Below the pieces are notes generated by a model. The model was not told the DNA's origin. It was given only the letters and a program-made list of their open reading frames with translations, and did no database searches. This document shows, in pieces, positions 61,411 through 64,000 of a DNA stretch of 64,000 nucleotides (the stretch's first letter is position 1; each line of letters opens with the position of its first letter). The stretch is from Vitis vinifera (taxonomy: Eukaryota; Streptophyta; Magnoliopsida; Vitales; Vitaceae). The DNA is taken from contig NC_081817.1 in the NCBI RefSeq assembly GCF_030704535.1, forward strand, positions 12,080,501-12,144,500, written 5' to 3'. Position numbers and translations under genes: made by a program.

Positions 61411-61544
61411 CTAATAAAAATACAACTTGTCCCTAAAATTGTTGGCTTCATGTGACACATTGAATTGGTATATTTTTTGAAAATTTATTCAATGCGGAAA
61501 CCTTTAATTAGCCACAATTTTAGGGACAAGTTGTATTTTATTAG
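61411..61544. repeat. Inverted repeat, ~31 bp arms
   Basis: CTAATAAAAATACAACTTGT plus CCCTAAAATTGT at 61411-61442 is the near-perfect reverse complement of 61514-61544 (one extra A), with a loop of about 71 bases. Related text (TAGCCACAATTT, AAAATTTATTCA) recurs at 61381, 61465, 61508, 61617 and 61680, so the hairpin sits in a small repeat cluster. Confidence 0.75.
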
Positions 61545-64000
61545 TACACACAATTAGAAAACAATTGACCTTCCTCAATTGAGGACCTCATGCAACCACA
61601 TTGAGTTGTTTTATTTTTTGAAAATTTATTCAGTGTAGAAACTTTCAAATGAACATTTATTCATTGTGGAATGTTTCAATTGGCCATAATTTTATGGACA
61701 AGTATTTTTTTCATTAGTCCATATTACCCTAATGTAAATACATGGCTAATTGTGACTTGCTAATTATTACCCTTCTACACTTGCACTGGCAGGACGTTGA
61801 ATTCATAATCATTGGAAATTTCTTCATGTAGCTACATGGTAATTTTCTCAACCCACTTCAATACACTGTTTACATTGCTTTCTTATCATTGTCATCAAGA
61901 TAAGACCAGTTTAAAAAAAATGTAAGTTCTTAATGTTATTGATCCCAAATTAATATGCTTTAAAAAACCTTTGATAATAACTTTTTTATTTTATCATAGT
62001 TCATGTGTTCTTTAGAATTCTAATTATGAGTTCTTGCTTGATATCATGTTAGTTTGTTTGATTTAAAAATCATTAATTCGTTGTTTGGGTAGTCTTTTGT
62101 TAAGTTTAATTTTCAGAGGTCATAGGAAAATAATGAAGATTGGCCACTACTCTCACCATATGAGTTTTCTTGGATGTCGAAAATTTTATTTTGTGATTTT
62201 GTTTTTTTTTTTTTTGTTTTACTTGGTATTTTTTTTTTCTTATATTTTGTTATTTTTAAATTAGTTTCTTTCATTTGAAAAGAAAATACTTTTCTCCAAA
62301 GATCCCTTTGAAAATCTATTTTAAAAATTCATCTAGAATCCTTAGGATTAAAATCTTATTTTTTTTTTCAAAAATATGCAACTATATCTCATTCAGTTTG
62401 TGCCCTTTTATTTTCGATAAAAATTTGGTTTTGAGTAAAATGTGAATCCAAGCTTGAAGTCCCAAATAGATGGGAATCCATATGCTAGATTTATGTATAT
62501 CAAATGGGGATTTGGTGGAACCCCTACATAAAATCAATTTTCAAAAGCCTTTTATCGTTAGCTTGTTCAATTTACTATGTCTCTAAAAAGATATTTTGAT
62601 TTGATCTATTTATGATGTTTCTAAAATTTTCCTAATGATTGTATAATAGTGTAGACATCTTGAACATGACTTTAGAAATTTGTTTGAGGTTAAAAAGCAA
62701 TATTGAAATGGAAGATATGAATGAGTCTTTCAGATGGTTCTGTTTTCACCCAGTTTTGGACACTCTAAATGTTTTTGCGAAAATAAATTATTAGATGACT
62801 TTGTAAATTTGTTTTGATATTTTTCCTAAATTTGTGACGTTCTGAAAATGAGTTTTGACACCTACAATATTGAAATAGATGTTTTCTAAAGGGAGATGTG
62901 TTTTTTTAAAGTTGCATCCACTGTACATGATTGATTTTGGACAACTAATGAGTTTTGAGTGTTTTAAAAATAGTGTTGAGTGCTCCTTGACCTTGGCTTT
63001 ATTTTTTTTGTGTAATTTAGACACTTAAATGACATGTATGATTTTAAGAGACATATGCATGTTTTTTTAAATTCGGTATATGTATGTCATTGTTTTCTAC
63101 CCAGTTCTAGACCTTTTGGAAATTTTAGGGCTTTTGTTTCAATTTTTTATTTGAATGATTGCTTGGCCATGTGGATGATAGACTACACATGCAACAGATG
63201 TTCTCTGGAATTTTTTTCAAAATTTTTTTTTTTTTTGTGAAAACTTATATTCTGACAACATGCTAGAAATTTTGTACCGTGTTTACCTTATATTTTAACC
63301 TAGTATTGTTTGGCATATCTTGACTTGATTTTGGCTTTTATTCTTTAATGTAGACATAATGAGGATGTTGTTTGATTTTTTTATAACAAAATAATGTTTT
63401 TAGATATTTGTTAGGATTTTTTAAGTGAATGCAACTATTGTATCCCTTTACTGCATGTTTTTGTCTTAGTTACTAACTTTGATACTTATAGGTATCTAGA
63501 GCATTAATTTAAATTTAACCATGAGCCCATATGCATGTCCTATGTGATAGTTGTTGTTTCTTTAAACTCATGCCATTTCATTTGAGTTGTATATTAGGGT
63601 TTATTGTTATAGTTATTGGTTATTACTTGTGAGCTAACCCTCTCTATCCACATGTAAGCGCATTGTAAGCTATGCATGCTATCTAGGTACGTCCCATACA
63701 TCCTTTCTCTTTTTACTTTTGTAAATAAGCAAATTTTGTTTGTGAATACTCTCGTGTTTGATATTGTCTTGATTGCTTTGATTTATTGCTTGATTATTTG
63801 AATGGATTGAATGCATGAGGTATATTGTATTATATTGTCAAACTAACTTTAATGTCTTGTGATAGCACCTAAGAAGCAATCCAAGTACACACCCTAAGTT
63901 TTCTTTATGATTGTGATTGGTTTTCTTGTTCGGCACGTTAATTTTAAAATCGCCTTAGCTTTTCTAGGTATCCATAATTAATCAATTACTTGTTATATTT
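61545..64000. other. AT-rich intergenic DNA, no gene recognised
   Basis: T-rich DNA with poly-T runs. Text near 63,500-63,900 (ATGCATGTCCTATGTGATAG, GATAGCACCTAAGAAGCAATCC) looks like old retroelement-derived intergenic repeat, but I could not find LTR ends, a primer site or protein motifs. Confidence 0.45.

Overview
This is plant nuclear DNA. It has Ty3/gypsy chromovirus retrotransposons with tRNA-iMet primer sites, an L1-type LINE, a hAT-type MITE, AT-rich intergenic DNA and fragments of plant-type intron-containing genes. The style of the LINE and of the intergenic repeats reminds me of a woody eudicot such as grapevine, but that is an impression and was not tested. I see no certainly intact cellular gene.

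1-9.8 kb: two Tekay-like chromovirus copies of one family, head-on. A minus-strand copy (1-4919, with a 2.2 kb 5' LTR at 2708-4919) sits in the gag of a plus-strand copy (4920-9842), whose 3' LTR is cut short. 9.8-16.5 kb: a degenerate hexamer array (consensus GGTRAY) split into three blocks by two solo LTRs of the same family in opposite orientations. 16.5-32.5 kb: a ~60 bp satellite and a ~27 bp minisatellite with higher-order duplications. A third solo LTR with an internal tandem duplication lies at 21061-23872, flanked by a perfect 5 bp target duplication.

32.5-50.6 kb: AT-rich DNA carrying gene fragments, all read on the minus strand. They are rearranged pieces of condensin subunit CAP-D2 (35.5-38.7 kb), seven exons of an AMP1-like glutamate carboxypeptidase (39.2-45.1 kb, six clean and one frameshifted), two exons of a GH35 beta-galactosidase with stop codons (48.9-49.3 kb), and a tandemly duplicated GC-rich first-exon-like segment (50.0-50.6 kb). 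A degenerate plastid trnD-like sequence, a hAT MITE and a truncated LINE lie among them.

50.6-56.0 kb: a complete, young Reina-like chromovirus (427 bp LTRs with three differences, TSD CTTTT) inserted exactly at a TATA-like box on the minus strand. 57.4-59.7 kb: a RhoGAP pseudogene (At5g61530-like) whose splice sites are mostly kept but which carries two in-frame stops. 59.7-64 kb: AT-rich DNA with degenerate repeats and no gene.

Overall the window looks like heterochromatic or pericentromeric-type sequence: nested retroelements, satellite growth and a graveyard of gene fragments. Exon calls come from reading splice sites and remembered family motifs; no alignment was run.
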